Notes: generated from the sequence alone by a model not told the origin. Positions 28,384-37,810 are shown, counted from the stretch's first letter. The stretch: 64,000 nucleotides of DNA from Myxococcales bacterium (GCA_019634415.1 JAHQVJ010000216.1:1-64000); one strand, 5' to 3'. A program made the numbers and translations.

Positions 28384-28413
28384 GGTCTCGATCCTATACC
28401 TGAACTCGTCCGA

Positions 28414-29499
28414 TCAACCTGATGCCCCTGCCTTGAGGCGTTCGTCACCTTGCAGGCCGCCCACCACCTCGATCTGGATGCCGTCGGACAGGCCCACCTC
28501 CACCGGTCGCACCTCGAACTCACCCGGAGAGATCTCCACCTCCACGAAGGTCTCGCCGTCGTCGAAGCGCAGCGCCCGCTCGTCGATGGCCATGACCTGT
28601 TCCCGACGATCCAACACGATGTCGGCGTTGGCGGAGCTGCCGGCTCGGATGAACAGGTCGTCCTCGGGGGCGATGGCGGCGCGGATGGCGAACTGCACGG
28701 CGCCGTCCACCATCACGCCCTTGGGGCTGATGTACTCCAGCGACCCGCGGATGGTGCGGTTCTGCAGGGCGCCCACGGTGATGTCGAGGGGCATGCTCTC
28801 GCGGATCCGGCCCACCTCGGACTCGTCGACGTAGCCCTCGAAGACCATGTCGGTCATGTCGGCGACGGACGCGATGGTGGTGCCCGCGTTGAAGGTGTTG
28901 GTCTCCGTGACGGACTCTCCCTCCTCGACCCCCGCCGCGAGCACCATCCCCGAGACGGTACTGCGGACCTCCGTGCTCACGTTGCCGCTGCCTCGGGTGG
29001 CTCCCTCCTTCACGATCTGGAGGTTGGACCAGGCGCTGCTGTAGCTCTGACGAGCGAGGTCGTGGTCGCGACGGGCGCGGGCGAGCTCCGCGCTCGACAG
29101 GGCGGCCTGAGCCGACAGCCCCTCGGCGCGCTCCAGCTCTTGCAGCGCCGCGTCCAGCTGGATCTTGGCCGTACGCATGCTCGCTTGGGCGTTGTTGAGG
29201 GTGGCGGAGTCGGGGATGATCTGGATCTCGGCGATGAGATCTCCCGATCGCACGTTGTGGCCAGGCTCCACGTGCAGGGTGGAGAGCACGCCCGAGACGC
29301 GGCTCTTGATCTCCACCTCCACCCGGGGAACGATGGCGCCGGTGGCCACCGTCTTCAGCACGATGTCCGCCACGGTGGGCTGCACGTACTGGATGTCGTC
29401 GGGCACGGGCCGCGAGCGCGCCACCAGGAACAGCAGGGTGGCCAGGAAGGCGAGGCCCACGGAGCCGGCCAGTGCGACGGGGACGTAGTTTCGCTGCAT
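28414..29499 (-). CDS. Periplasmic adaptor of a MacAB-like exporter (HlyD/MacA family)
   Basis: 361 residues. An N-terminal membrane anchor (about 8-26), then a split biotinyl-lipoyl domain (SRVSGVLSTLHVEPGHNVRSGD in the first half, STVSGMVL in the second) around a helical hairpin (about 85-150), and beta-barrel domains. These adaptors link an inner-membrane ABC transporter to an outer-membrane channel. The ATG at 29499 (MQRNYV) was chosen over the longer frame because GGAG is at good spacing and it starts at the anchor. It follows the second permease by 13 bases. No outer-membrane factor gene is present in the window. Confidence 0.87.
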   Translation of the reverse strand: MQRNYVPVALAGSVGLAFLATLLFLVARSRPVPDDIQYVQPTVADIVLKTVATGAIVPRVEVEIKSRVSGVLSTLHVEPGHNVRSGDLIAEIQIIPDSATLNNAQASMRTAKIQLDAALQELERAEGLSAQAALSSAELARARRDHDLARQSYSSAWSNLQIVKEGATRGSGNVSTEVRSTVSGMVLAAGVEEGESVTETNTFNAGTTIASVADMTDMVFEGYVDESEVGRIRESMPLDITVGALQNRTIRGSLEYISPKGVMVDGAVQFAIRAAIAPEDDLFIRAGSSANADIVLDRREQVMAIDERALRFDDGETFVEVEISPGEFEVRPVEVGLSDGIQIEVVGGLQGDERLKAGASG

Positions 29500-29512
29500 C
29501 AGAGGCTCCGCT

Positions 29513-30769
29513 CTACTCGGATCGCAAGGCGTCGACGGGTTGGATGGCGACGGCACGTCGCGCAGGCAGCACTCCGGCCACCAGCCCAGCCACCACGAGC
29601 AGGGCCGTGGAGATCAGCACCATGCTGGGCTGGATGCGGGGCATGCCGATGGAGGGGTTGTCGGGGCCGATGGCCAGCGACGCGAGCTCCAGCAGCACCG
29701 TGCCCGCCACCACGCCAGCCATGCCGGCCACCGCGGTCATGATCATGGCCTCCTGCAGCACCATGCTCACGATGGTCCAGGGGGTGGCTCCCAGCGCGCG
29801 GCGCACGCCGATCTCCTGGGTGCGCTCGCGCACCACGATGAGCATCACGTTGCTCACCCCCACGGCGCCCGACAGCAAGGTGGCCACGCCCACCATCCAG
29901 GTGAGCCCTCGGATCCCCGAGAACAGCCTCTGGATGCGCTGAAACGCTTCCTCGGCGTTGAAGCCGCGCAGGGCGCGCGAGTCCTTGGGGTGCACGTCGT
30001 GGCGACGGCGCAGCGTGGTGCGGACGAGCTCCTCGAGCTCCGAGCCGCTGGTGGTGTCGTCGGCCACGAAGGCGAACCAGTTCACCCGATTGCCGCCGTT
30101 GAAGGCCCGCTGGAACGTGGTGAACGGAATGTGGATGGTCTGCTCGTCCCGATCGCCGCGATCGTCTCCGCTGGCCGAGTGGAACAGCCCCACCACCTGG
30201 AAGAAGGCGCCACGGATCCCGATCCAGGCACCGATGGGATCGCCCCCGTCGGGCCACAGGGCGGTGTGGACTTGTCGACCGATCACGGCCACCTTGCGGG
30301 CCTCGGTCATGTCGAGGTCGTTGATGAAGCGCCCCGAGTCGAACTCGACGGTCTGGATGTGGGCGAAGTCGGGGGCGTCGCCCATGACCTGGAACGCGCC
30401 CACCTCGTTGCCGTGGGTGACGGGGGTGCCGTCCCGGTAGCCGCCGAGCTGGTTGCGTGGCACCAGGTAGCGGACCCCGGGAAGGGCGGAGAGCACGGGG
30501 ATGTCGCCGTTGTCGAAGCGGAGTCGCCGGCCGGGCCGTCTGCCGCGGTAGGGCATGCGCGTGCGACCGCCCCACACGAACACGGCGTTGGTCACCGTGC
30601 CGCGCATGGTGCGCACGGTGGCCTGCTCGAGGCCCGAGGAGAACCCCAGCATGGTCACCAGCATGAAGGTGCCCCAGAACACGCCGGCCATGGTCAGGGC
30701 CGTGCGCATCGGGTTGGTGCGCAGCGCCTCGCCGATCTCCCGCCAGCCGTCTGCGTCGAACCAAGTCAT
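29513..30769 (-). CDS. MacB-type ABC permease 2
   Basis: 418 residues with the MacB/FtsX layout: first membrane helix (about 22-45), a large periplasmic domain (about 48-275), then three C-terminal membrane helices (about 285-400). Family motif RERTQEIGVRRALGAT is present before helix 3, and the end is ARRAVAIQPVDALRSE. There is no ATPase domain. Its ATG shares one base with the preceding stop (TGATG), implying translational coupling. Together with permease 1 it should form a heterodimer, whereas classical MacB is a homodimer with a fused ATPase. Confidence 0.9.
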   Translation of the reverse strand: MTWFDADGWREIGEALRTNPMRTALTMAGVFWGTFMLVTMLGFSSGLEQATVRTMRGTVTNAVFVWGGRTRMPYRGRRPGRRLRFDNGDIPVLSALPGVRYLVPRNQLGGYRDGTPVTHGNEVGAFQVMGDAPDFAHIQTVEFDSGRFINDLDMTEARKVAVIGRQVHTALWPDGGDPIGAWIGIRGAFFQVVGLFHSASGDDRGDRDEQTIHIPFTTFQRAFNGGNRVNWFAFVADDTTSGSELEELVRTTLRRRHDVHPKDSRALRGFNAEEAFQRIQRLFSGIRGLTWMVGVATLLSGAVGVSNVMLIVVRERTQEIGVRRALGATPWTIVSMVLQEAMIMTAVAGMAGVVAGTVLLELASLAIGPDNPSIGMPRIQPSMVLISTALLVVAGLVAGVLPARRAVAIQPVDALRSE

Positions 30770-31998
30770 CAGCTGGCCCTCAGGGCGTCGACGGGCTGTA
30801 CCTGGGCCGCTCGCCAGGCGGGCACGAAGCCGGCCAGCGCGCCGAAGAGCGTGAGCAGCACGGCGGCCGCGAGGGCGGGGGCCAAGGTCACCTCGGGCTC
30901 TCGGAGGTAGTCGTTGTCGGGCATCCAGTTGCGGATGACCTCCAGCGTGGCCACGCCCCCCACGATGCCGCAGTAGCCGGCCACCGCGGTCAGCATCAGC
31001 GCCTCGGCCACGATCCCCGACACGATCCGCGCCGGTGTCGCGCCCAGCGCCTTGCGCAGGCCGATCTCGTTGGTTCGCTCCCGCACGCTCACCAGCATGA
31101 TGTTGGAGACGCCCACGATGCCGGCGGTGATGGTGCCCACGCCCACCAACCACACGAAGGCGTCCACCAGCCGGAAGATCCGCTGTACGCGCTCGAACTG
31201 CTCCACGTTGTTGCGCACGCGGACGGCGCGGGTGTCCGCCGGGTCGAACCGATGCCGCGAGGCAAGCGTCGCCACCGCCTGATCCGCCAGGGCCTGCGCT
31301 TGCTCGATGGTGGCATCGCCCACGCTGAACATGATCTGGTGGATCTGCCGCGTGCCGCTCCCGAAGGTGGCCTGGGCGGTGGTGATGGGCATGTACACCT
31401 GCCGCATCTCGGACTCGCCGCCCGCGTCCTCGAACACCCCCACCACGCGGAAGGGCACACCGGCCACGGTCACCCACTCGCCGATGGGGTCCACGCCGCG
31501 GAACAGGAAGCGCTCCACCTCCTTGCCGATCACCAGCACCTTGCGCAGGTCCCGCAGGTCCAGCTCGTCGATGTAGCGGCCCGCCGTCATCTGGCTCCGC
31601 TCGATGTACTGATGCCCCGGGTGCACGGCCCGGATGTCGAACTCGGCGGTGCGGCCCTCGTAGGCGAGCACCGTGCTGCGCCAGGGGTAGAAGCGCCCCG
31701 TGGCGTGCTCCACGCCGTCCATGCGGATCAGCTCGGCGAAGTCGCGGTTGTCGAACCGGGTGGGCCGCCCGATGGGGAGCCCCTCGAACGGGCGCGACGA
31801 CTCGCCGCGATACATCCAGATGCTGTTGGTGGCGTCGTCGCGGAACTCGTGCGCCACGCTGTTCTGTAGGCCCTGACCGGTGCCGAGCAACACGACCAGC
31901 ACGTACGTGCCCCAGGCCACGGACAGCGCCGTCAGCGCCGTGCGCAGCCGATGGCGCCACAGCGACTCGCCGATCTCCCGCAGGCGGTCCAGCTCCAT
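30769..31998 (-). CDS. MacB-type ABC permease 1
   Basis: 409 residues, same topology as permease 2: helix 1 (about 17-40), periplasmic domain (about 42-270), three C-terminal helices. The motifs RERTNEIGLRKALGAT and AAQVQPVDALRAS match the MacB/LolCE superfamily. About one third of the positions in motif regions differ from permease 2, so the two are old paralogues. It is coupled to the ATPase gene by TGATG and to permease 2 in the same way. Likely cargo: a peptide, lipid or lipoprotein; unknown. Confidence 0.9.
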   Translation of the reverse strand: MELDRLREIGESLWRHRLRTALTALSVAWGTYVLVVLLGTGQGLQNSVAHEFRDDATNSIWMYRGESSRPFEGLPIGRPTRFDNRDFAELIRMDGVEHATGRFYPWRSTVLAYEGRTAEFDIRAVHPGHQYIERSQMTAGRYIDELDLRDLRKVLVIGKEVERFLFRGVDPIGEWVTVAGVPFRVVGVFEDAGGESEMRQVYMPITTAQATFGSGTRQIHQIMFSVGDATIEQAQALADQAVATLASRHRFDPADTRAVRVRNNVEQFERVQRIFRLVDAFVWLVGVGTITAGIVGVSNIMLVSVRERTNEIGLRKALGATPARIVSGIVAEALMLTAVAGYCGIVGGVATLEVIRNWMPDNDYLREPEVTLAPALAAAVLLTLFGALAGFVPAWRAAQVQPVDALRAS

Positions 31999-32669
31999 CA
32001 GGGACTGCCCTCGATGCGGCCATCGTGCAGTCGCACGATGCGCTGGGTGCGCTCTGCCACGGTGGTCTCGTGGGTGACGATGATGACGGTGGTGCCCTCG
32101 GAGGCGTTCACGTCGAGGAGGAGGTCCATGATCTCGTCGCTGGTGGTGCTGTCGAGTGCCCCGGTGGGCTCGTCGGCCAGCACGATCCGAGGCCGCGTGA
32201 CCAAGGACCGAGCGATGGCCACTCGCTGCTTCTGACCCCCGGAGAGCTGGTTCGGCACGTGGTGTGCGCGATCCGCCAGCCCCACCCGCTCGAGCAGCTC
32301 CAGCGCGCGCTCACGTCGCTCGCGTCGGGGCACGCCGGCGTACAGCAAAGGCAGCGCCACGTTCTCCGTGGCGGTCTTGAAGGGGAGCAGGTGGAAGGAC
32401 TGGAACACGAAGCCCACGAAGCGGTTGCGGTAGCGGGCGGCCTCGGTCTGCCCGAGATCCTTCACCAGCGTGTCGCCCAGGTGGTAGGTGCCGCTGTCGT
32501 AGGCGTCGAGGATCCCGAGCACGTTGAGCAGCGTGGACTTGCCGCTCCCCGAGGACCCCATGATCGAGACGAGCTCGCCCTCCTCGATGGACAGATCGAG
32601 ATCTTTGAGGACATGGAGCCGGTGGTCGCCCACCTGGTAGCTCTTGTTGAGCGCGCGCAGCCGGATCAT
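31998..32669 (-). CDS. ABC transporter ATPase (MacB/LolD type)
   Basis: 223 residues. Walker A GSSGSGKST, signature LSGGQKQRVAIARS, Walker B VLADEPTGALD, and an H-loop (VTHE), all in the LolD/MacB pattern. It powers the two permeases that follow. The start at the ATG 32669 (MIRLRALNKSY) gives the normal family length. A GTG at 32714 would add 15 residues, and neither has a strong ribosome-binding site. The gene lies 76 bases after the tail-anchored protein gene. Confidence 0.93.
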   Translation of the reverse strand: MIRLRALNKSYQVGDHRLHVLKDLDLSIEEGELVSIMGSSGSGKSTLLNVLGILDAYDSGTYHLGDTLVKDLGQTEAARYRNRFVGFVFQSFHLLPFKTATENVALPLLYAGVPRRERRERALELLERVGLADRAHHVPNQLSGGQKQRVAIARSLVTRPRIVLADEPTGALDSTTSDEIMDLLLDVNASEGTTVIIVTHETTVAERTQRIVRLHDGRIEGSP

Positions 32670-32745
32670 GGTGGCGCCGCGTATGCCTGTCTGGCGCTCG
32701 TGGCCAATGGTCACGACACCTACAGACGCCTCGACAGAAGTGCCG

Positions 32746-33246
32746 TCAGGCGAGCAGCAGACGTGCCAGGACGAGGATGAGGGAGGAGAGCAGCCCGCCA
32801 GCCAGCAGACCCAGCACCACCCCGATGGGAATCACGCTCCAGGCCGTCCAGCGCTGGCGCCCACCCTTGGGGGCCTGGGTGTCGATGGAGGGGCTCCGGC
32901 CGTGCGCTCCGTCGGGCAGCACGAGGGGGGCGGGCCCAGAAGGAGGACCCATGGCGTTCTTCACGGTGGGCCTGGGCGCTGAGTCGGCCCGCAGCACCGT
33001 CTCCTCGCTGGCGGGGTCCACGAGGAAGGGACGAGGAAGCGGCACGTCCAGCGCCGTGTCCGCCTCGACCGTGGCCACCAGCGGCCGTCGCGGAGGGCGG
33101 CGGCGACCAGGCATGCGCACGGTGGCCGCATCTTCGGGACCCTTCTTCCGCTTTCGCCCGTCCATCAGTCGGGTGGTCTTGGACTCCTCGGCGAAGGCGT
33201 CGCGGTCGAACCACCGGGCGAAGAAGCGAGCCGTGGTACGCGACAT
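32746..33246 (-). CDS. Tail-anchored membrane protein, unknown
   Basis: 166 residues. GGGGAG six bases before the ATG at 33246 supports the start. The body is basic and Pro-rich with no recognised domain (a segment of GRKRKKG and several Arg/Pro runs). The last 25 residues form one hydrophobic helix (about 140-164), so it should be a C-terminally anchored protein with its bulk in the cytoplasm. It is directly upstream of the ABC genes on the same strand. Partner role inferred from position only. Confidence 0.65.
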   Translation of the reverse strand: MSRTTARFFARWFDRDAFAEESKTTRLMDGRKRKKGPEDAATVRMPGRRRPPRRPLVATVEADTALDVPLPRPFLVDPASEETVLRADSAPRPTVKNAMGPPSGPAPLVLPDGAHGRSPSIDTQAPKGGRQRWTAWSVIPIGVVLGLLAGGLLSSLILVLARLLLA

Positions 33247-33304
33247 GTCTACTCCCCGCCTGCACTTTACCGTATGCGGAAGCGGATGGCTCGCCGATGC
33301 TCGG

Positions 33305-33913
33305 TCAGCTCCGACGGCTACGGAACATGATGCTGATGCGTGGAGGAGCACTGGTCGCTTTCGGGATCCCGTGCTCGAAGTCGGCTTGGGTTCGCCCTCC
33401 CATCACCAACAGATCTCCGTGGCCCAGCTCGAAGCGCCGCGAGCGCCGCGGCCCGTCCAGCGTGGTCTTGGGCCTGAGCAGGAAGCGCCGAGGCCCTCGC
33501 AGCGAGAGGATCGCCACGATGCAGTCCTGCACTTGCCCACCCATCCGGTCGCCGTGGAACGCGACGCTGTCTCGCCCATCGCGGTACAGCGCGAAGGAGA
33601 TCCGATCCACCGGCCTGTCGTGCCGCACCGAGAGCTGCGCACTGGCCTGGATCAGGAGGGGTGGAAGCTCGTGATCCGCTGGCACCGAGGCGACGAGGCG
33701 CGGCACCTGCACCGTGCGATCGTACATCCTGCGCTCGCCGTGCACCCAAGGGAGCGTGCTCACCAGCTGATCGAACAGCACGTCGTCTCCCAAGAGCCAT
33801 CCGCGCTGCAGCTCCAACCAGCTCCCGGCACCGAGCTCGATCCGCTCCAGCCCATGGCCCAGGGGACCCAGACCTGACGTTCCTCGGCTGAACAATCGTG
33901 CTTGCGTCTGCAT
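33305..33913 (-). CDS. AlkB-like Fe(II)/2-oxoglutarate dioxygenase
   Basis: 202 residues. Family features: iron ligands His120 and Asp122 in a HGD motif, His181 (FEHGIPK), 2-oxoglutarate-binding Arg residues in RISIMFRSR, and the ELGHGDLLVMGG strand typical of ALKBH2-type members. These enzymes remove alkyl groups such as 1-methyladenine and 3-methylcytosine from DNA by oxidation. An upstream ATG at 33934 exists in frame, but a LexA-type palindrome (33927-33943) covers it, so the ATG at 33913 is preferred. The operator suggests damage-induced expression, fitting the repair role. The gene stands alone and is divergent from 34049. Confidence 0.85.
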   Translation of the reverse strand: MQTQARLFSRGTSGLGPLGHGLERIELGAGSWLELQRGWLLGDDVLFDQLVSTLPWVHGERRMYDRTVQVPRLVASVPADHELPPLLIQASAQLSVRHDRPVDRISFALYRDGRDSVAFHGDRMGGQVQDCIVAILSLRGPRRFLLRPKTTLDGPRRSRRFELGHGDLLVMGGRTQADFEHGIPKATSAPPRISIMFRSRRS

Positions 33914-33926
33914 GATCGGCGTGTAA

Positions 33927-33943
33927 CTGAACATGTGTTCATC
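33927..33943. promoter_or_regulatory. LexA-type operator at the AlkB-like gene
   Basis: CTGAACATGTGTTCATC, with the core TGAACA-TG-TGTTCA (33928-33941) a perfect inverted repeat. It also fits GAAC-N4-GTTC and 16 of 17 positions of the Myxococcus LexA consensus CTRHAMRYBYGTTCAGS as I recall it. It starts 14 bases upstream of the chosen ATG. Confidence 0.6.
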
Positions 33944-34048
33944 AGCAAGTGATGTCGCGCGATGGCACGCGTCTGCACGGGCCGCGTCGTCGGGGGTAAG
34001 GGGCGACGACGTGGCCTCGCGACGACTAAGCTCGTGGGGGAGGGCGAG

Positions 34049-34888
34049 ATGCGGTGTTCCGTGCTCTTGGTGTTGGCAGCGTGTGCTGGGCCTCCCCCCG
34101 AGGCCCCTGCCGAGCTCGGCCAGCTCGGCCTGTTCCTGTTCCAGCACTTCGAAGACGACGACACCGCCGAGCTCGAGGCGGGTTTTCGCAACCTGGCCGG
34201 CTTCTTGCGTGGGGAGGACTACTCCCTCGATCCACGCGATCGCGACGTGTCCATGCCGGACCTCGACGGGCTCGCTCTGGGCGAGCTGCGCATCCCGGAG
34301 GGGGCCGACGCAGCGGAGCAGGTGTCCGTCGCCATCTCCGCTCGCTCCGAGCACGCGCTCGACGCGCAGGTGGCGCTGATGACGGACCCCGTGCAGACCT
34401 GCATCGAGTCCTCCGCCACCACGTGGGCTGGGCGCGACTTCCAGTCCGACGTGGCCTGCTTCGAGTCTGGCGACTGCGATCGCCTCGACACCCTCACCGA
34501 GGTGCGGCGGGACCAGCTCTTCGTGAAGTTCTGGTACGACCAGTTCAAGGCCTATCGGTCCTTCGAGGTGGAGGAGGAGGGAGGGGAGGTCTTTCGAGTG
34601 ATCGCAGGTCGGGCCCACAACGATCGGCTGTTCGTCGGAGACAACGGCACCAACGAGCTCGAGCAGCTGTTCCACCTCGACGTGTACCTCGAGGACGGAG
34701 CCCGCACGCTTCGCTGGTTCAGCATGTGGTCGTCGATCTCCGTGGTGGGGGTCAGCGACGGAATCTACCGCACGGCGGTGGTCAACGGTCTCGAGGAGGC
34801 CATGGAGTACGGCGAGGAGTACCTGTCTGGGGTGCAGGAGTCCTGTCCCCACGACCGAGACGCCCCGAGACCCGAGCGGGAGACCTGA
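34049..34888 (+). CDS. Lipoprotein of unknown function
   Basis: 279 residues with a lipobox LAAC (Cys12). Mostly acidic, mixed alpha/beta, with an internal Cys set (CIESS, DVACFESGDCD). Function not recognised. GGAGGG just before the ATG at 34049 fixes this start; a longer frame from 33962 lacks one. The stop shares a base with the next start (TGATG), so this and the lipocalin-like gene are co-translated. Divergent from the AlkB-like gene with the LexA-type site between them. Confidence 0.7.
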   Translation: MRCSVLLVLAACAGPPPEAPAELGQLGLFLFQHFEDDDTAELEAGFRNLAGFLRGEDYSLDPRDRDVSMPDLDGLALGELRIPEGADAAEQVSVAISARSEHALDAQVALMTDPVQTCIESSATTWAGRDFQSDVACFESGDCDRLDTLTEVRRDQLFVKFWYDQFKAYRSFEVEEEGGEVFRVIAGRAHNDRLFVGDNGTNELEQLFHLDVYLEDGARTLRWFSMWSSISVVGVSDGIYRTAVVNGLEEAMEYGEEYLSGVQESCPHDRDAPRPERET

Positions 34889-35433
34889 TGATCGTGTGGT
34901 GGTTGAGCATGGTGGCCTTGGCGCAGGGCCTGGATCCCGTCGGGCCCGATGCGGCCGTGGCGTCCACGGCGCCCGTGGCTCGGGCGCCGATGGGGGCGGA
35001 CCTGGCGGGAACCTGGCGGCTCGACAAGAGCGCGTCGGAGGCCATGGACGAGATCCTGCTCGCCATGGGAGCGAACTGGTTCGAGCGCCAGATCCTGAAG
35101 ACCTCCACACCGAACCACGAGATCGTGCCCAGCGAGGACATGTTCACGGTCATCGTGCGCAGCGGTCCGTACAAGCGGGTCGACGAGATGCCCCTCGACA
35201 ACGTCGAGCGCTCGGTGGACTACGCGATCGTGGGCACGGCACACGTGCGGGGCCGCATGGAGGGAGACGCCGTGTGGACCGGTGCCCGACTGACGTTCCG
35301 CGACGGAACGGAGGGGATGCTGGAGTCGACCCGTCGCCGTAAGGACGCGGACACGATGTTGCTGGTCATGCGCCTGACGAAGGCGGATGGCACCGTGCTC
35401 GAGGCGAACCGCATCTTCCGGCGGGTGCGGTGA
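34888..35433 (+). CDS. Secreted lipocalin-like small protein
   Basis: 181 residues with a hydrophobic signal (1-13, ending VALAQG). A first strand GTWRLDKSASEAMDEIL and a pattern of alternating beta strands ending in ANRIFRRVR fit a lipocalin/fatty-acid-binding fold that carries a small hydrophobic ligand. No Cys. The assignment rests on fold-like pattern only and could be another small beta-barrel. It is translationally coupled to 34049-34888 (TGATG). Confidence 0.55.
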   Translation: MIVWWLSMVALAQGLDPVGPDAAVASTAPVARAPMGADLAGTWRLDKSASEAMDEILLAMGANWFERQILKTSTPNHEIVPSEDMFTVIVRSGPYKRVDEMPLDNVERSVDYAIVGTAHVRGRMEGDAVWTGARLTFRDGTEGMLESTRRRKDADTMLLVMRLTKADGTVLEANRIFRRVR

Positions 35434-35531
35434 CAGGCGCACGTTGGGACGCGACTGGGACGTCGCTGCCCCGGACCGCTCGGTAGCTTGACCTCGGTGG
35501 CCCCAGGGGGCCGCCACACGTCGGAGCCGAG

Positions 35532-36926
35532 ATGTCCATCGTCGTTGTCCTGTTGTCGTCTGCCTGCCACCCCGGGCCCCCGCCCGCGTCCACCTCGGAG
35601 CTCCGGACCCCGGGGGAGAGTGCGACGACGTCTGCCACCACGGTCTTCGAGACGCCGACGACCGAGGTGCGGGTGCACGTCGGGCCCTCTTCTGCCGAGG
35701 AGCGCCATCTCCTCGTGTCGACGCCCGCGGGCGATCTGCTCTACGAGCACCCTGTTCGCGATCAATCTCCGCACGAGGTCGTCCTCCAGCAGGTTCCTGC
35801 CGATGCCTTCGTGAGCGGCGTGGCTGTGGACGGCAGCCTCGGCGTGAGCATCCAGTCCGTCGCGGGCGTGCAGCCCGGGGACGAGCTCTGGCTGTGGGGA
35901 GCGGGCTCCGCGGGTGACGCGGGCTCTGTGCTGGTCCACCTCCCCGAGCCCGTGCCCGCTGGCAGCGTGACGTTGCACGATGGCTGTGTCGAGGCGGAGG
36001 TGCTCGCGCCGTCGAGCCTGGAGTGGCCGATCTCGAGCCGCTGCCTGGGAGCGGATGGCTCGGTGACCCTGCTGGCGTGGGCCAGCCCGGAGGATGGCTC
36101 GCTGCCCGCCGTCGCCCACCACACGAGCGTCGCCGCTGCGGACGAGCAGCACCTCCCCCCGGTGACGCTGGAGCACTGGAACGACAACCCAGGCGCCGTA
36201 CGGGCCGTCTTCGACGTGGGGGAGCGGGTGGATCTCGCTCGCTCCACGATCCGGGTGGACGCCGTGCGATCCGAGCTCACCTTGGGCAGCGACGTGCGGG
36301 ACTCCTGGGTGGACGGGGAGGGGGTCGCCGCAGTCGTCGCCACGGACCTGGACGCACACGACCGAGTCGTGGTGACGGCATCCGCTTGGTCCGCGGCCGG
36401 TGCAGGCTCCTTCGGTGCGCACGCCCGCAGGTCCAGGATCGTGGATCCGGCGAAGAGCTGGGACGTGCAGGACGTTCGAGTGCGTGGAGACGAGCTCGGA
36501 ACGCCGTGGACCGACCTGTCCTTCGATCCGGAGACCGGTCGCGCCACGGGAGCTGGGGCAGGCTCCACATGTGACGGACTCCGCTACGACATGTTCCGCT
36601 CGAGCCTCTCCGCGCCCCGTTCCGAGACGATGCCAGCCGTCGACTGGACGATGGTGGGGCCCGCCGACCTGGTGCCCACGCTGCTGCCCGATCTCCTCCT
36701 CGAGCTCGGGCTCGATCCCATCGACCTCGACGAGCAGGGCATGCGCGTCGAGCTGTCGGCCTATGCCTTCGACGGCGGCTCGTACTCGGAGGTGCGCACC
36801 CACCCGCTGCTCTTCGAGCGGACGGTCACCGGCGATGGATACGCCGTGCTGGCGGTGCACGACGGGGTGTGCTCGATCCATGCCCAGGTGGACGGTCGCA
36901 CCGAGGGCTACGCCAGCGCCAGGTGA
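35532..36926 (+). CDS. Large lipoprotein of unknown function
   Basis: 464 residues with a lipobox SSAC (Cys12) followed by a Ser/Thr/Pro-rich linker (about 13-45). The body is predicted mostly beta strands, acidic, with a few cysteines (HDGC, SSRC). No family or enzyme motif was recognised. It converges on the NAD-kinase-like gene, overlapping it by 19 bases (36908-36926). A ribosome-binding site is weak, so the ATG at 35532 is taken because it places the lipobox correctly. Confidence 0.65.
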   Translation: MSIVVVLLSSACHPGPPPASTSELRTPGESATTSATTVFETPTTEVRVHVGPSSAEERHLLVSTPAGDLLYEHPVRDQSPHEVVLQQVPADAFVSGVAVDGSLGVSIQSVAGVQPGDELWLWGAGSAGDAGSVLVHLPEPVPAGSVTLHDGCVEAEVLAPSSLEWPISSRCLGADGSVTLLAWASPEDGSLPAVAHHTSVAAADEQHLPPVTLEHWNDNPGAVRAVFDVGERVDLARSTIRVDAVRSELTLGSDVRDSWVDGEGVAAVVATDLDAHDRVVVTASAWSAAGAGSFGAHARRSRIVDPAKSWDVQDVRVRGDELGTPWTDLSFDPETGRATGAGAGSTCDGLRYDMFRSSLSAPRSETMPAVDWTMVGPADLVPTLLPDLLLELGLDPIDLDEQGMRVELSAYAFDGGSYSEVRTHPLLFERTVTGDGYAVLAVHDGVCSIHAQVDGRTEGYASAR

Positions 36927-37810
36927 AGCCGCTCGGGCGCCACGCCGATGCGCGCCGTGCGCCCTCGGTCGAACACCAGGGCGTCTACTTCGATGCCGTC
37001 GGAGAAGGCCACGCCGCCGTCGTCCATCTCCGACGTCACCTCCAAGGTCTGGCCCGAGTCCAGCTCCCCGTCGGTCAAGTGCACGCCGAGGCCGGGCCCG
37101 GGCCAGGCCTCTCGCACGAAGAAGGCCAGGCGATGCTCTTCGGGCTCCGGCAGCGTCACGTCGCAGGTGCGGCAGCGTCGGATGGACGCCGCCCAGCCCG
37201 TGGCTCCCGTGCCCGTGGACACCAGCACGCCCGACGAGGACTGGCGCTCCTCGTGCCCACCCAGGCCGATGCGGTACCGTGCCGACTGGTGGGTGCGTTG
37301 GCCAATGAACACCTCGTTGAGGCCTAGCAGCCGCTGCCCGTCGTCGAGGGTCAGGGACACCAGGGTGCGGACCTGCACCGACTGCAGACGATCCTGGCCC
37401 GCAGCGTGGATCAGGGCGGCCGCTGCGTCTGCGTCGTGAGGGACCAGCACGCCCGCGTTGGTGCCGGGGGCGGCGTCCACGCCGATCACCGGCTGCCCGC
37501 TCAGGTAGCGCGCCACGTTGGCCACGAGCCCGTCCTGGCCCACCACCACCACGATGTCCTCGGGCTCGAACAGGAACCGGTCCAGCTCGCTTCGGGTCAC
37601 CCGCGTGCGCCTCCAGCTGAGGGGGATGGCGCTCTGGACCGCGTGGAGGATGTTCGTGGCTGCGGCATGCTGTTCGCGCAGACGGTCCACGTCTTCGCCG
37701 CGGCCGGCCAGCACGAACCGAGCCTGACCCTCGGTGCCGTGCCGCTGGATGGCCAAGGTGTAGAACGTGGGGCGCGTGACCACCACCACGCGCGGTGTGC
37801 CCGTGCCCAT
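36908..37810 (-). CDS. Diverged NAD-kinase-like protein
   Basis: 300 residues resembling the ATP-NAD kinase fold. The GGDG motif is altered to GQDG (about residues 90-93) and the STPTGSTAY-like loop to STGTGATGW. The NE motif of the active site appears as GLNEVF. Because the GGDG and the threonine/serine-rich loop contact ATP and NAD, activity may be lost or changed to another nucleotide. The stop of the SPFH gene and the ATG at 37810 share one base (TGATG). GTG at 37813 is an alternative start. Cytoplasmic; no membrane segment. Confidence 0.72.
   Translation of the reverse strand: MGTGTPRVVVVTRPTFYTLAIQRHGTEGQARFVLAGRGEDVDRLREQHAAATNILHAVQSAIPLSWRRTRVTRSELDRFLFEPEDIVVVVGQDGLVANVARYLSGQPVIGVDAAPGTNAGVLVPHDADAAAALIHAAGQDRLQSVQVRTLVSLTLDDGQRLLGLNEVFIGQRTHQSARYRIGLGGHEERQSSSGVLVSTGTGATGWAASIRRCRTCDVTLPEPEEHRLAFFVREAWPGPGLGVHLTDGELDSGQTLEVTSEMDDGGVAFSDGIEVDALVFDRGRTARIGVAPERLHLALA

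Noticed and set aside
32777-33877. A 366-residue plus-strand frame across two minus-strand genes
   Set aside because: It covers both the tail-anchored protein and AlkB-like genes, has no motif, and would delete the clear iron-ligand frame.
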